Of a stretch of 64,000 nucleotides of DNA, positions 44,756 to 56,743 are shown in pieces. The DNA is from Clarkia xantiana subsp. parviflora (lineage: Eukaryota; Streptophyta; Magnoliopsida; Myrtales; Onagraceae): the NCBI GenBank assembly GCA_036873135.1, contig JAPTYO010000011.1, positions 6,494,298-6,558,297 on the forward strand, read 5' to 3'. The notes under the pieces are model-generated. The model was given only the letters and a program-made list of their open reading frames with translations, was not told where the DNA came from and did no database searches. The first letter of the stretch is position 1; the number at the start of each line of letters is the position of its first letter. Both the position numbers and the translations under genes were made by a program.

Positions 44756-47700
44756 ATGTCATTATTTGAAGGTGGGGTTTTCATGGAGCAGCAGCCACCC
44801 ACAGTAGTTCCTGATCTTTCTTTGCATATCAGCCTCCCCACGGCGGCAACCACTAGCAGTTCATCTTCTCCGGCCATCTTCAGCAGATCCAGCTCCGACC
44901 ATTATCGCCACAGTCCGACAAGAGGTGCTTACATGGGTCTCTCTCTAGCACCCAACAACGTTAATCTAGTATCATCTTCTTCATCAGCTGCTGCAACTAA
45001 TTATGAGCAAGAAGAAGACGATTTGTGTCTCCGGAGAAGGAGGCGGAGTTTCTTGAATAGTGCGGCGGAGCTACCACAGACGACGCCTCTTCCTCTTCCT
45101 CTTCTAGAGCGGCGCGACCATTACAACCACCACAACAACCACCACCATCATGGTCTGTTGTTTCATAGTGATAGTCATGGAGTTATGGGCGGTAGTGGTG
45201 ACGTGGCACCGGAAGCCATGAAACCCATCAAGGGTATCCCAGTCTATCATAACCACCGTCCGTCGCTGCCTGGGTTCTGCACAGTGCCGCCGCCGCCACA
45301 GTACCCTTGGGCGGCGGCGGCGGGGGGTTCTCCTCAGTCGATACTGAACTCACCCACGGCAAAGTACGGCGGATTAGGGTTGTCCGACGTGGCAATGGGT
45401 TACAATCTGCTGCGGTCTTCTTCTTCTTCGTCGCAGCAGTCCAGATTCATGGCGTATAATCGGAACATAAGTATTCCGACAAAGCGGAGCATGAGAGCTC
45501 CCAGGATGAGATGGACGAGCACTCTCCACGCTAGATTTGTCCATGCGGTGGAGCGTCTCGGCGGCCATGAAAGTGTGTCTCTAGATCTATCTTTTCTTAT
45601 ATGAACAATGTCTAATATAAAAAAAAATGGATTTTTACCGTTTTGTCCAATGATGTCGGTTTTGGGGATTTACAGGAGCAACTCCAAAGTCGGTTCTTGA
45701 ACTCATGGGGGAGAAAGATCTCACCTTGGCTCATGTCAAAAGCCATCTGCAGGTACGGACAATTAGGGTTTGCCATTTCTTGTTTAATTAATCATTTCTT
45801 GAAACGAAGAAAATGCAAAAAGAAGGAATCTGTTGTTGTAATTACAAAGATAATTAAAGATGTAATTTTTAAATAACCCAACCCAATTGGTGTTATTGTT
45901 GATGAATGAATTGGTGCAGCAGGATCGATGACAATATATAGTCAAAATTGCAGAGGAAATGTGAAGTGTTGTGTGTTTCCGACAGTAGGGCAGACAGCTT
46001 TACTGCTTTTAGAAAGAGGGGGAAAGGGAAGAACTTTAATACAAGACAAAAGGAGTCATCATTACCCAATTATATAAACACTACTCATTTTTTACCTTTT
46101 TCCATTGACTCAAAACATGCATCAACCTCGTGATTCATTAATCTTTCTTTTCTTTCGTGCATGACTCCGAGAAACTAATATCAACTCCTCTTCCTTTTTT
46201 ATATATTTATTTATCTTTTTGCTTCATTTCTTTCTATTTTTTATACCTAATAATAATAATGTGTCTCTAATATAACAATCTATGTATGTATGTTTTGATT
46301 TGATTCAATGCTAATGTGGGTTTATGGTGTGTGATTATAGATGTACCGAACCGTGAAGAGCACCGAGAAGCCCGCAGCTTCGTCCGGTATGCCATCGTTT
46401 TAATCTTACACCGAGATATATAAATTTACCAAATTTCGCATGCATTAGCAAATTTCTTATTTCTATTAGAAAAAAATGGGGTTACAATGCTTAATAAAGA
46501 GTTAAATCACAATCGAAAGTTCGGGTGATATGATTCTCAATAAATTACCTTAATTTCTATAGTTGAGGAGGAAAATCAGGATCTTGAACTTCATATGTTC
46601 CTCTTTCAGATTATAATTGATAGCCAAAACCCTACTTTTAATTATGTCGTATATAACAAGTAACAAGCACAATATTACAACAATATTATAGATGAATTTA
46701 GGTTACATTAGCATATACACTACTTTATATTTTGTTTCTCAGTCTAAAAGGCCAAACAGATGGATACTTTATATTTTGTTTCTCCATCTTCAAGGTCAAT
46801 CAGATGGATCAGGTGAAGATGATGTCTCTCCGTTGGGGATCATCGGAGACCGTGAGCGTGGAGTATCGCGCGGATTTACCGACCTAAGGGGATTACTAGA
46901 CGGGCCATCGCCGCAAGAACTTGACTACTCCTCTAATGCAGCTTTTTGGAGTAACTCCTCATCAAGGTAATTAACACTCTCTAATTAACATGGTCACTCT
47001 GCATATATCTCAATTCTACAATGAATAATGCGCGATCGTAGAAAATGGAGATCAATGTTCGTTTTTTTTTTAATATCTATAATCTATAGTAATAGAACTT
47101 TAATCTATCAAAGTGAATGATCTTGGGGGCAGATTTTAATTAGGGCAGCTGTTTCATGTGTTAGTCTTCTCTTCTAAGGAAGTTAATACATCAGACTCAT
47201 CACTTGGTCCGTAACATGGGTTTCAATGTGGCCACCTCGGTCTTTATATATGGGAGGTTTCACCATATTTCAACATCCTCCCTTAAACTGATGTAAACTG
47301 CAGTTTACACCAGACCTCTCTCATTTTCTTTTTCCATTTTTAACACCGCTCTCGGATTCGAACATTCAGCTCTGATATCACTTTTAGGGAATAAGACGTA
47401 CGCATTAACCAATCAGCCCATAAGCTCGAACTTGTGAGTAAATGCATTCGGTATACACTTATACTCTCTTAGGTATTCTTTAACACACACTAACATAATC
47501 TTGAGACAATAGATACATCTCGAGCTAGTTACTAGCTTGATGAAATCTAAACCCTAGCTAATTTCATTTCTTGGCCATCTCGAGCTTAATTAATGTGATG
47601 ATTAACTATATATAGCAATGTCACAATGCAGAGAAGGTTGGGCAGATGATACAGACGGAAATAGGAACGCGCGTTCCTTCCAACCTCCGCCCAGATCTGC

Positions 47701-48228
47701 ACAAAGATTTGAGGTATGTATGTATACAGTATACTTCCACATATACAAGTGTGTGTACTATATTTGCTATATTTAAAGAGTATGTTTTGTATATATAAGT
47801 AGAAAAGACTTACAGTCATGGAAAAAGTTGAGCTTTTGTTTCAGGAGGCAAAGAATTATAGCATGAACAATATAAGAATTTATAAAGGGATCGATTAATT
47901 GGAAGCTGATTCATATTTTAGAACTAAAATTACACAACCAAAAAGTTGAGATGATGCAATTGCATTCTGAACACACTCACAACTCCGTTCCCATTTAAAA
48001 TATATTAATTTAAGCTTTTCGAGAAATTATAAAATTATAGAGTGCTTGGAACCGCTCACACTGATTCTCAGAACTTGTAGTGATTTACTTAGTTTTTTTT
48101 TTTTTTTTCAGGATCTAGATTCGACGAGAATGAAGAACTGTTACGGATCGAACCGGGATACGTACAGCAACCCGAGCTTGGAGTTCACACTAGGAAGACC
48201 CGACTGGCAGAGCCAAGATCATGGGTAG
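44756..48228 (+). CDS. KAN1: KANADI1-like GARP transcription factor, six exons
   Basis: Exons 44,756-45,572, 45,676-45,752, 46,341-46,386, 46,795-46,966, 47,632-47,713 and 48,112-48,228 join in frame with GT-AG introns, giving 436 residues. The GARP (Myb-like) DNA-binding domain is encoded by exons 1-3, with RMRWTSTLHARFVHAVERLG, ATPKSVLELM and LTLAHVKSHLQMYRTVKS. The N terminus has PDLSLHISLP, close to that of KANADI1, and the C terminus ends with NPSLEFTLGRPDW, a KANADI hallmark. The middle contains Ser and His runs (HHNNHHHHG). KANADI proteins are nuclear factors that set abaxial organ identity, largely as repressors, opposing class III HD-ZIP genes and auxin-related targets. The ATG at 44,756 is chosen because the 16 codons before it in frame begin with TTG, not ATG. 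Orthology to KAN1 rather than KAN2/3 rests on N- and C-terminal similarity. Confidence 0.93.
46721..46808 (+). repeat. 44-bp tandem duplication over intron 3 acceptor
   Basis: Two 44-bp units, 46,721-46,764 and 46,765-46,808, each begin TACTTTATATTTTGTTTCTC and end CAGATGGA. The second contains the acceptor used for exon 4 (AAG before 46,795). The first has a similar pyrimidine tract and AG dinucleotides (TTTCTCAG, AAAAG), so it offers an alternative acceptor. Confidence 0.9.
47140..47440. other. Possible retroelement relic in intron 4
   Basis: The intron holds GCTCTGATATCAC (47,369-47,381), close to the inverted Met-tRNA primer site GCTCTGATACCA, beside CTCGGATTCGAACATTCAG. This pattern often marks old LTR-element or tRNA-related SINE pieces in plant introns. 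No LTR could be delimited. Confidence 0.3.
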
Positions 48229-48885
48229 CTAGCTAAGTGAGATTAGCCATACTTCAAATTAGTTACACCTTATTATATATATAATACACTGAGTTTTGCA
48301 TGGAACTCCTAAGCTGGCCTGGTATGGTGAGGTGAGGTGAGGAACAAATATTAGAAATTTTATTATTATTGTAATTTGTGTTTAGGGTGGATCAGCTGAG
48401 TCCATGCATGAACTGGTTTTTAGGGTTAGTCTCGGTCGTTTATTGTAATGAACTCGGTTCGGTTTGGCCCTAAGGATTTGCCAATTGCACGCACCATCAT
48501 TAATTAGTTTTAATTTGTAGCTCATGTGCTTAAATCTCCATGTCATGATGCATGCTAGCTGAGTAGTGACATTGCCGACAATTCTGGAGCTTTAGAGTGT
48601 CTCAGATTAATGTAATTAATACTTACATTATGAGCTCTATATTATATGTTTTGATGGCTTCAAGTATATATAATTATTTCCTTATTTTTATATAATATTA
48701 TACCGATTTAATGTTTATAAATAGTTTTTACTTTAACCTATTATGATAATGTTTTATAATTTTTACTGTTGTAAGCTTGTAATAGAAAAGTTATAAATTT
48801 TTATGCAAACTCCCATTATTGCAATTTTTGAATTTACAATCATGCCCCTCATTTTCAAATTTTGCCTAGGCTGCCCTCTCGGGTT
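48229..48885. other. Downstream region of the KANADI1-like gene
   Basis: Likely 3' UTR followed by AT-rich sequence without an ORF. Its first 250 bases hold several TTATTATTATTGTAATTTG-type A/T-rich motifs that could serve polyadenylation. No canonical AATAAA site is obvious. Confidence 0.45.
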
Positions 48886-48889
48886 TTCA

Positions 48890-49800
48890 ACTTAGCGGAA
48901 ACTTTTTTTTTCTTTTTTTGTGGTCCGATTGCTGGGTGGCTGTGACCCGTACTTTATTTCTCGCCTCAACGCGGGAGCATTTGTAGCTGTTTAGAGGGTG
49001 GCTCTGAGCATGTGACCCTTTTTTCACCGTCTTCAATGTTGCAAGAGCTCTTTTGATTTGTAGCCATTTGGAGGGTGGCTGTGGCCCTTTATTTTCCGTC
49101 TCTGATACAGGAGTGCCTCTGATTTGTAGTCGTTTGGAGGGTGGCTGGGACCCTTTCACCCCCGTCTTCAATGTTGCGGGAGCTCTTGATTTGTAGTCAT
49201 TTGGAGGGTGGCTGAGGCCCTTTCATATAATCCAACACTCACCAAATTTGTGGGAATTCGCTTTTATATGTAGCCCTTTTAAGGGTGGCTGTGACCCTTT
49301 CAACAATTTATCCTCCTCTCAGAATTTGGAGAAGACTCTATGTATGTAGCCATTTAAGGGTGACTGTGGCCCTTTCAAATAATTTCCCGGCCTCACAAGA
49401 TTCACGGGAACACTCTGTATATGTAGCCATTTTGAGGGTGGTTGTGGCCCATTTTTATTCTCCCGCCCTCATAGGGTTCGCGGGGTCACTCTTTTATTTG
49501 TAGCCGTTTGGAGGGTGGCTGTGGACCTTTCACTTATTTTCCGCTTTTGATGTGCAGGAGCGCTCTTTTATCTGTAGCCATTTGAAAGGTGACTGTGGCC
49601 CTTTTTATTCTCCAACTCTCACAGGGTTCGCAGGATTACTCTTTTTGTTTAGTCATTTTAAGGGTGGTTGTTGCCCTTTTTATTTGTACTTGATTTAGAG
49701 ACAACTATGACCCTTTTATTTCATGCTCTCACAAGATTTGCATGAACACTCTCTTTATTTTGTGTAGCCGATTAAAGGGCGGCTATGACCTTAAAGAAAA
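48890..49800. repeat. Degenerate minisatellite, about 11 units of 65-110 bp
   Basis: A core such as TGTAGCCATTTGGAGGGTGG, followed by CTGTGGCCCTTT, recurs at about 48,982, 49,059, 49,123, 49,191, 49,271, 49,343, 49,421, 49,498, 49,572, 49,648 and 49,761. Intervals are mostly 64-80 bp. Units share TCTCACAGGGTTCGCGGGA in several cases. The ORFs here are repeat artefacts. Confidence 0.8.
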
Positions 49801-51239
49801 ATGAGTTTTTTTTTTGCCTAGGTCGCTTTTACAGGTTTTTAACCTACTGACAATTTATTTTTCTCTTCTTTTTTTTTTGCTTTTTTTTAAAAAGAAAATT
49901 TACTGAAAATAACCAACAACAATTATTTACATGCCCCAAGTGGCAGATTGAAAATTTATAATTCAAAACATCTTCTAGAGAATGACTCAGTCGATTCAGT
50001 TAAAATACGTCACCGCGTTGATGTTTTGGATGAACCCTATGACAAATGGATGACAGAGACGATAATGTCTCCTTCGGCTTCTCAAGTGCCCTGGTCATTG
50101 CTCAATCTCAGCTGGGGATGCTCCATCGCTAGCACCTATCGGGATAGGACCTCACCGCATAACGAATGTATGACTTGGTTGAGAATCACACATGGTTGAC
50201 GTGGAGTTTGGCCAGGCAAGCCACGAATGGAAATTGTATGAAATATCTGGGAAAAACTCGACGGTTGACCTCAGAACAGTCGGCGAGGAAATGGCTATGC
50301 ACGAGATAGCTCTTCAAGGGATTTGATTTGGATGATTATATGAGTTGCACAATGAGTAAGGAGAAACTTAAATTTCAGGGATAAAATTGATTACAACTTC
50401 TCTTACCTGGGTGTCCGACATCTTTAATGGCAATTTGCTCCATATGTGAATGGACCTTCTGCATCTTCCGATTTTTTTTTGTTCCATATGGCGGTTGTGC
50501 TCGATCTGAACGGGAGATTCCATTTGGTTACCACTGACCGGTTTAGACCTCGCAGTAAAAGGGATGTACGGCTTGGTTCGGGGATGCGTATGAATTCCAC
50601 ATATGGTAGGTGGAATTTTGGCATGGAAGTTATTTGAAGCAGTCACGTTTCACGTGATTGCGACCTCGTCTAAGTGGTCGTATGATCAGCAAAAAGAGTA
50701 GGGACACTCAAATCTCAAGGAAAAATCAAGTACAATTCATTGTACCTTAACGTTGGATATTCTGAGTGCGCAATTTTTTCTTCATACAACTGGATGGTTG
50801 CACGTTCTTTTTATGTTGCCCCATTTGGACGGCAGAACTTATATGTACATGATACCTAACCAAGGGTACCTGAAAAGAGTAAATGAAAAATCAGTGTAGA
50901 GGATATGAGAAATCATGCATAATTTTTATAGAAAACTCTAGTGTCATTCATTTCATAATTTTGATTACATTCCAGAAAGGAATCAAAATTTATGATCTAA
51001 GGTGTTTTGTACCATCATGGAGTTTACTAAGTTTGCTGAGTGCACTATCTGGCTCTAACGCAGGACAGATGCTCAAAACAAAGTTTTTTTTCAAAAATAT
51101 TTTCTCATCCTTTGTTTAACCTCGAATGGTCGCACTCAACTGAGCGATTAAACTATTTTTTCAAAAATTAAAATCCAAACTCCCGTTTTTTAAACGCTTA
51201 TTCATGCGAATGTTGAAATCGATCTTGCCGAAAAAGTGT
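49801..51239. other. Unassigned sequence
   Basis: No convincing gene. Several short ORFs on both strands (for example 49,948-50,199) show no known domain. It probably belongs to the interior of the minus-strand LTR element to its right. Confidence 0.4.
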
Positions 51240-52270
51240 AATGCACTTTAAGTTTTTTTTTTAAATGCTCATGCATGCTCGAAAGTTAAAGTTCTAATGC
51301 TAATAAACCTACAACTTACAACAAGTTTACCTGAATAGTGCATATGGAATGCATATTTTGAAATGAAAGTTTTAGATAAAAAAAAATAATGCAATTGTGA
51401 TGCATGTTTGAAACTAAAAGTTCTACGACTGAAAATGTGTACAATCTATCTACAAATCATTTTTCCTAAAACAATGCATATGATATGAACATGAGATGCA
51501 TACTTGAAATGAAAGTTCTACAGTTAAGAAAATTTACAAGTTACTTGAAAAGATTTTTTGTTTTGTTTTTTTTAACGAGGAAAAAAAATCAATGCATCTT
51601 GGTTGCTTAAAAATTCAGGTGATTTTTTTTTTTTTTGAAAAGAATGCATATGAGATGTACAAAAAAAAATGCAAACTTAAAAATAGAAGTTCTAGAACTT
51701 AAAAAAAAATTACAATTTACCCGAAATTATTTTTTTTTCAAAATTAATGCATATGAGATGCATGTCTTTAATTAAACCTTTCAAGTAAAATATTTTTTCA
51801 ACATAAGAGCCCTAAAACTAAGAGAGCCTAATATTTATCTAAAAAGATTTTTAAAAAAATAAATTAATGCATACTGGATGCATTATTAAAAATAAAACAA
51901 TTCAAATAAAAAAAATTTGTTTTAATGATGCGTACAGAATGCACGTTCGAAATTAGAAGTTCTAATAGCTAAAGATGAATAATTACAATTTTTCCTAAAA
52001 TGTTTTTTTAGAAGTAATACATACGTAACGCACTAACAAAAATTACAACTTACCTGAAGATTTTTTTTTTTAAATAATGCGTATGAAACACGGGTTTAAA
52101 ATAAAAATCAGGTAAGACGTTTTTAAAAAAACAATGCATACAAAATGCATGTTTGAAAAGAAAATTTATACAACTAAATGAATAACTACTTAGTTGAAAA
52201 AGTTTTTTTAAAAATGCAAGAAGATGAATGCATGAGAAATAAAAGTTGTACAAACAGTACTATTTACCTG
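51240..52270. repeat. Degenerate AT-rich tandem repeat
   Basis: A pattern like AATGCATATGAGATGCAT, then GAAATGAAAGTTCTACAACT and TTTACAACTTACCTGAAAA recurs about ten times with heavy divergence and long T or A runs. The period varies around 70-115 bp. Confidence 0.6.
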
Positions 52271-52386
52271 ATAACATTTAAAACAAAAAAAACACAGATA
52301 TAACATGACATGTTAGGGGGTAAAAAATGTGTAGGTTTGCTCTAAAAAAGTAGGTTCCACTGATAGACTCCCGACAAGGTGGCTTC

Positions 52387-52450
52387 CGGTCGTACCGGCG
52401 GCCCGGCCGCTCCGGTCGTACCGGCGGCCCGGCCGCTCCGGTCGTACCGT
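52387..52450. repeat. GC-rich 26-bp tandem repeat, about 2.5 units
   Basis: The unit CCGGTCGTACCGGCGGCC plus CGGCCGCT is repeated. It is almost purely G/C and stands in AT-rich surroundings. It contains overlapping palindromes (CGGCCG, CCGG). Confidence 0.9.
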
Positions 52451-52707
52451 ACTAAACATTCAGGGTTCCTAGTCGTCCTGGGTTCTTGGCGTATTGGACA
52501 TTACACTAAATTGAGTGTGTGCGAATTCAAATAATACATATAAAACAAAGAAAAATAGTCAGTCATAATAAAAACTTAACTCGACACCTGAAATTACAAA
52601 AAAAAAAAAAAACCAAGTTAGAATAACAAAGTCAAATATAAAAAATTTATAAAAAAAAAAAACATGGCAAATAAGCAAATATAAAGAACCCGAACTCTCT
52701 AAAACAA

Positions 52708-52727
52708 TCCCCGGCAGAGTCGTCAAA
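52708..52727 (-). other. Primer-binding site of minus-strand LTR element
   Basis: On the minus strand it reads TTTGACGACTCTGCCGGGGA. It differs at two positions from TTTGGCGACTCTGCTGGGGA, a primer site common in plant gypsy elements. It lies directly downstream of the LTR. Confidence 0.65.
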
Positions 52728-53187
52728 TTATCAGACCTAAATCTAACCTACAACGAATTACATTTTGAAAACGAATGGAATTTTAAAAAGTCGCCACTAG
52801 TTAATTAAGGCTAACTAGAATACTAAATTACCTAAGCAAATAACAGGTTAAACACCTAGGTATACAATCGGTCTACGATCAGAAATTCGAGTTCGGGGTT
52901 CTATTACGAATTAAAAATATAATTTCTAACTACACTCTTTCGGTACTCAATTAACTTATTTGCCAACTTTATCTTTTAAATATACACACACGACTACAAA
53001 TTAATCAAAGATAGTGAAACAAAGATTAAATCTAATTGATAAGAAATTATCTCTATGTAAATAAAACTATAATTCATTATCAGAGTAAACTCTAAATATA
53101 ATTAAATATAAATACATAAAAAATTTATATAATTAAACCTAACTTATTCAATTAAACCTATTATTTATTAAGCCTACACAATATAAC

Positions 53188-53758
53188 CAGTGTTATCAAA
53201 ACCGGACCGGACCGTCGGTTCGACTTCGACCGGGTTTGAACCGGAACCGGTACCTACAACGGAGGTTCGAGCAAATCAGGAGGATGTAAGCGAACCCGGT
53301 TCGAAACCCGATTTTTTGTCAAACCGACCGGTTTTGTGCAGACCGGTCGGTTCTCCGGTTCACCGGTTCGGACTCCATTTAAAAAAATAAATAAATAAAT
53401 AAAAGAGAGAGAACACATCCATTGTCCTCAAGTCACCGTGGAAGGAAGCTCCACCGGGCCAGCCCGCCATGACCGATCTGATCCAGACTTCCTTCACCGG
53501 CGGTAATCTTTGTCCCGCTCTGCTGCTCCCGTGAACGACCCCTTACCCAGCCACCGCCTCCGATCTGCTCTGCCTCTGCTATTCGACATTCAATCGCGAC
53601 CATGATGGCCAGTCACCACAGTGCCACCTCCGATTGAAAGTGGCCATCGCTTTAAGTGGTCACCGGATTTGAAGATCGGTTCGTCGACGAGGAGTGGGCC
53701 TGGGGGAAGATAGGAGGAGAAGGGGATGGGGAAGATAGGAGGAGACGGGCGGGGAATG

Positions 53759-53804
<46 letters not shown>

Positions 53805-54038
53805 TGTGGGGAAAAAGGGGAAGGTTGGGGAAAAAGGGGAAGGTTATACTAGAGAAGGGGAAAAAAAGAAAGGTTCACGGTGAATGAGGATATCATAAAG
53901 TGGAAGTGGGTGAAGAAGCAGCTAAAGAGAAAGCACATAACGGAGAATCCTAAAAACCGGTCGGACCGGGTCGAACCGCCCGAACCGGGAACCGGTGCCC
54001 TGACCGGTTCGTCCTCCGGTCCGGTTCTGATAAAACTG
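53188..54038. mobile_element. hAT-like non-autonomous element with ACCGG motifs
   Basis: Ends CAGTGTTATCAAAACCGG and CCGGTTCTGATAAAACTG form imperfect terminal inverted repeats. The flanking 8-mers AATATAAC (53,180-53,187) and TATATAAC (54,039-54,046) match at seven of eight positions, as expected for a hAT 8-bp TSD. Subterminal regions are dense in ACCGGTT-type motifs. The centre has no transposase ORF but holds a (GA)n run of about 20 units near 53,763-53,802. Confidence 0.75.
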
Positions 54039-54218
54039 TATATAACATTATTATAAATAAATAAATCTAAACATACTTGTAATATAATAATAACAATATG
54101 TAAAGGATGATGATTACCTACCAACAGAGACGGCATCCTGGACTCTCGGAGTTAGCTGCTGGGGAAGGAAATGGATGCTCCTCTTTGGTGAATACGAAAA
54201 TGATGATGTTTTTAACTC

Positions 54219-54256
<38 letters not shown>

Positions 54257-55013
54257 GGGTTAAGAACACAATAGGGGCATGAATGTTTGTCCATGTTGTC
54301 AAAAGGGGTCTGAATTGAAAAAACGTATTATTAAGGGCCTGAATTTTGAGTTTTGTGTTTTTTCAAGTCTCCGTCCAAATTTTCTGTTAAATCTAACAGA
54401 ACCACGTGAAAAGACAAAAATACCATTTTGTAATTATTATACAATTTATCAATTTAATTAATAAAATGTGAAATGTCTAAAATACCCCTACACACTAATT
54501 ATGCCCTTAAGGCCACCACGCTCCGGCCACCGCCCGGCAACCACCACCCGGCTCCGGCGACCGCCACCGGCCTCCGGCGACCGCCACCGGCCTCCGATCG
54601 GAGCCAAAAAAGCTCAGATCGGAGCTTTGGAGCTCCGGTAGGAGCTTTTTTGGCTAAGATCGGAGCTCCAAAGCTCCGATCGGAGCTTTTCGGTCGTCGC
54701 CGGAGGCCGGTGGTGGTCGCCGGAGTCGGGGTGGTGGTGGTCGCCGGAGCTTTGGTGGCTTAAAGGGTATTTTCGTCATTTTAGGTCAAACATATGAGAG
54801 ACACACTTTGGTCAAAGGGCATTTTCGGGTTTTCAAATTATTTTTGGTCCCATGCCAAGCATGTGACCACTTTCCGTCACTTTTAACAGAAAAAATAGAC
54901 GGAGACCTCACTTATACACAAAACTCAAAATTCAGGCCCTAAATAATACGTTTTTTCAATTCAGACCCCTTTTGCCAACATGGGCAAACATTCAGGCCCC
55001 TATTGTGTTCTTA
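54257..55013. mobile_element. Fold-back (Mutator-like) element 4
   Basis: Left end GGGTTAAGAACACAATAGGG and right end CCCTATTGTGTTCTTA are inverted copies. A 9-bp TSD TAATAATAA lies at 54,248-54,256 and 55,014-55,022; the right end lacks the final ACCC. The core is GC-rich (CCGGCGACCGCCACC; GCTCCGATCGGAGC). It is the same family as element 5 at 61,501. Confidence 0.8.
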
Positions 55014-55576
55014 TAATAATAATAAAGAAAATTGATAATTAAACAACAATGCTAACCACATGACTTCTCCAAAAAAAATCAGGTCTCTTATTTTTTGTTG
55101 TGTTTTTCTCTGTCTGTTTTTTACATGTAGAAGGTGCCCCTATTTATACTAATCTAGGCTGGAACTAATTAAGTAGTAAATTACACTGATTTATTCTCCT
55201 AATAAATGCTAAATATTCTGAATATTAAATACAAATATTCAGAAAATATATTCTGATTACTATCTTAATTTTGCAGGAGTCATTCTTGGAAGTTTCATGA
55301 CTTGTCATATTTAGACACTTCCTCATTTAGTGCGCCGCGTGTCGCGCGTCGTCTAAAATTAGGTGTTTACAACTAGTCCAGTCATACTATATTAATCATA
55401 TTACATTTTTCTTTTTAGTATTACGTTCCCCTATTAAGTTTTACATTTGACAAAAATATGTTCCGTATTCCTTTTGCTATTTATGAATAATATTACTTTT
55501 TGTTAAAACGTTTTAGTTAAAATGTTATTTATATTATCCTAAATCAAACAATACTTAGATAATACAACTTTTTTCT

Positions 55577-55579
<3 letters not shown>

Positions 55580-55628
<49 letters not shown>
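55580..55628. repeat. (AT)n microsatellite
   Basis: About 24 AT units. Confidence 0.9.
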
Positions 55629-55631
<3 letters not shown>

Positions 55632-55679
55632 CACTTATAAAATACTAAATTATTAATATCATCATAATAATTTCTATAT

Positions 55680-55898
55680 TGACAGTCGAGTGTGCAACGC
55701 ACACGATTTCTTTCAAAGAAGTGCATTGGATACCCGTCTGGCCCCAGAACCTTAGACCCTCCAAGCTTAAACACTACAGCCTTAACTTTGTCGCAGGTAA
55801 TTGGGAGCATTAATTGTTCATTTACCTCCCTATTAATTAAGTGTCGGGACAGCCTCAGGACCGATAAGACAGGTCCAATGGACTCGGCCCTGAAATGG
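55680..55898 (-). pseudogene. LINE reverse-transcriptase fragment, part 2
   Basis: On the minus strand this reads LMLPITCDKVKAVVFKLGG, then GPDGYPMHFF, which is the start of the RT domain of plant LINEs (KAPGPDG-type motif). It is broken by stops upstream. It continues the LINE piece at 57,189-57,455, from which it is separated by the TRIM-like insertion. Confidence 0.7.
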
Positions 55899-56345
55899 TG
55901 ATGTGGGAGATTTTGAAGTTTCGGATTTTGGCGTGCGAATACACTTTTTTCATGCAGAAACAGAGATCTGAGCAAGACATATAGTATATACTAAGGGGAT
56001 TGACGGTTTTAGGCCAAATTCCTTCGTCTAGATGGTCAAATTTGCAGTTTTATGTTTCTTTCGACTTTTTTATAATTTGTCGGTTTTGTTTGGGACTTTA
56101 TTATTAATTTCAGATTTTGTCCTAGGGTTAGGGTTTTAGATTTCTCTATTTAACTCCGTTAGTCGTCATTTACATTCAGTTTATTGATATAAGAAAAAAA
56201 AAACTGAGGTTTTCCTCTATCCTGCGTCAAATTCTCGGAATTCTCCAAGAATCAACGAGTTATTGCGCCCTCTATCCATCAAATTCTCGGTATTCCCCTA
56301 GAATCAACGAGTTTTTTATCCATCTATCCCCATCACGCTGCATCA
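55899..56345 (+). repeat. 5' LTR of the TRIM-like element
   Basis: 447 bp, TGATGTGGGAG to CACGCTGCATCA. It contains a repeated motif CATCAAATTCTCGG followed by CCTAGAATCAACGAG. Confidence 0.9.
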
Positions 56346-56348
56346 TAT

Positions 56349-56360
56349 TGGTATCAGAGC
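56349..56360 (+). other. Primer-binding site of the TRIM-like element
   Basis: TGGTATCAGAGC, the Met-tRNA complement, three bases after the LTR. Confidence 0.92.
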
Positions 56361-56743
56361 CGAAGATTCTGCGTATTGTCGTTCCTTGGCTAGCACCAGA
56401 TTATACCAAAACTGTTGTTCTTCTTGATAATTCAATCTATGATGAGTACGTTGAAGATGAAGACGTCACAGTGATGATCGACCATCACCCCACCTTCTGT
56501 GATTCTGGATTCATCATTTCCTCAACTGCCAGGAGTGACTTCGAAGGTCTCTTGACCTCCGATTTCGGGTACAAGCCACATGGAAAATCGGCCCCGTTAC
56601 CGGCAGCCAGACTATCCTCAAACACCACTTCGCGTGAATTTTTTATGCTACTATGGCCAATTGTGTTCTTCTTCCTGCTTCCTATTACCGGTCTTCGTTG
56701 CGCAAGATTCGAGGGCGAATCTTCTCTTCCCCGGAGAGAATGA
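56361..56743 (+). pseudogene. Captured host-gene-like ORF fragment in the TRIM-like element
   Basis: The region between primer site and second LTR is open in one frame for about 127 codons without an ATG near its start. It includes VVPWLAPDYTKTVVLLDNS, then EDVTVMIDHHPTF and SDFGYKPHGKSAPLP, followed by a hydrophobic segment (LLWPIVFFFLLPITG). It has no gag or pol similarity. The unbroken frame, the potential membrane segment and codon-like composition suggest a piece of a host transcript, but the parent gene is not recognised. The stop TGA is formed by the first bases of the 3' LTR. Confidence 0.5.

Larger units (their letters stand above)
52728..55371 (-). repeat. 5' LTR of a minus-strand gypsy-like element, with two insertions
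   Basis: On the minus strand the LTR begins TGTAAACACCTAATTTTAG at 55,371, has a TATA box AGTATAAATAGGGGC (near 55,137-55,151) and ends next to the primer site at 52,728. A hAT-like element (53,188-54,038) and a fold-back element (54,257-55,013) are inserted in it; without them it is about 1.0 kb. No partner LTR was found, so the element is truncated. The repeats from 48,890 to 52,450 may be its interior. Confidence 0.65.

Noticed and set aside
54473..54763. 96-codon plus-strand ORF
   Set aside because: It runs through the palindromic GC-rich core of fold-back element 4.
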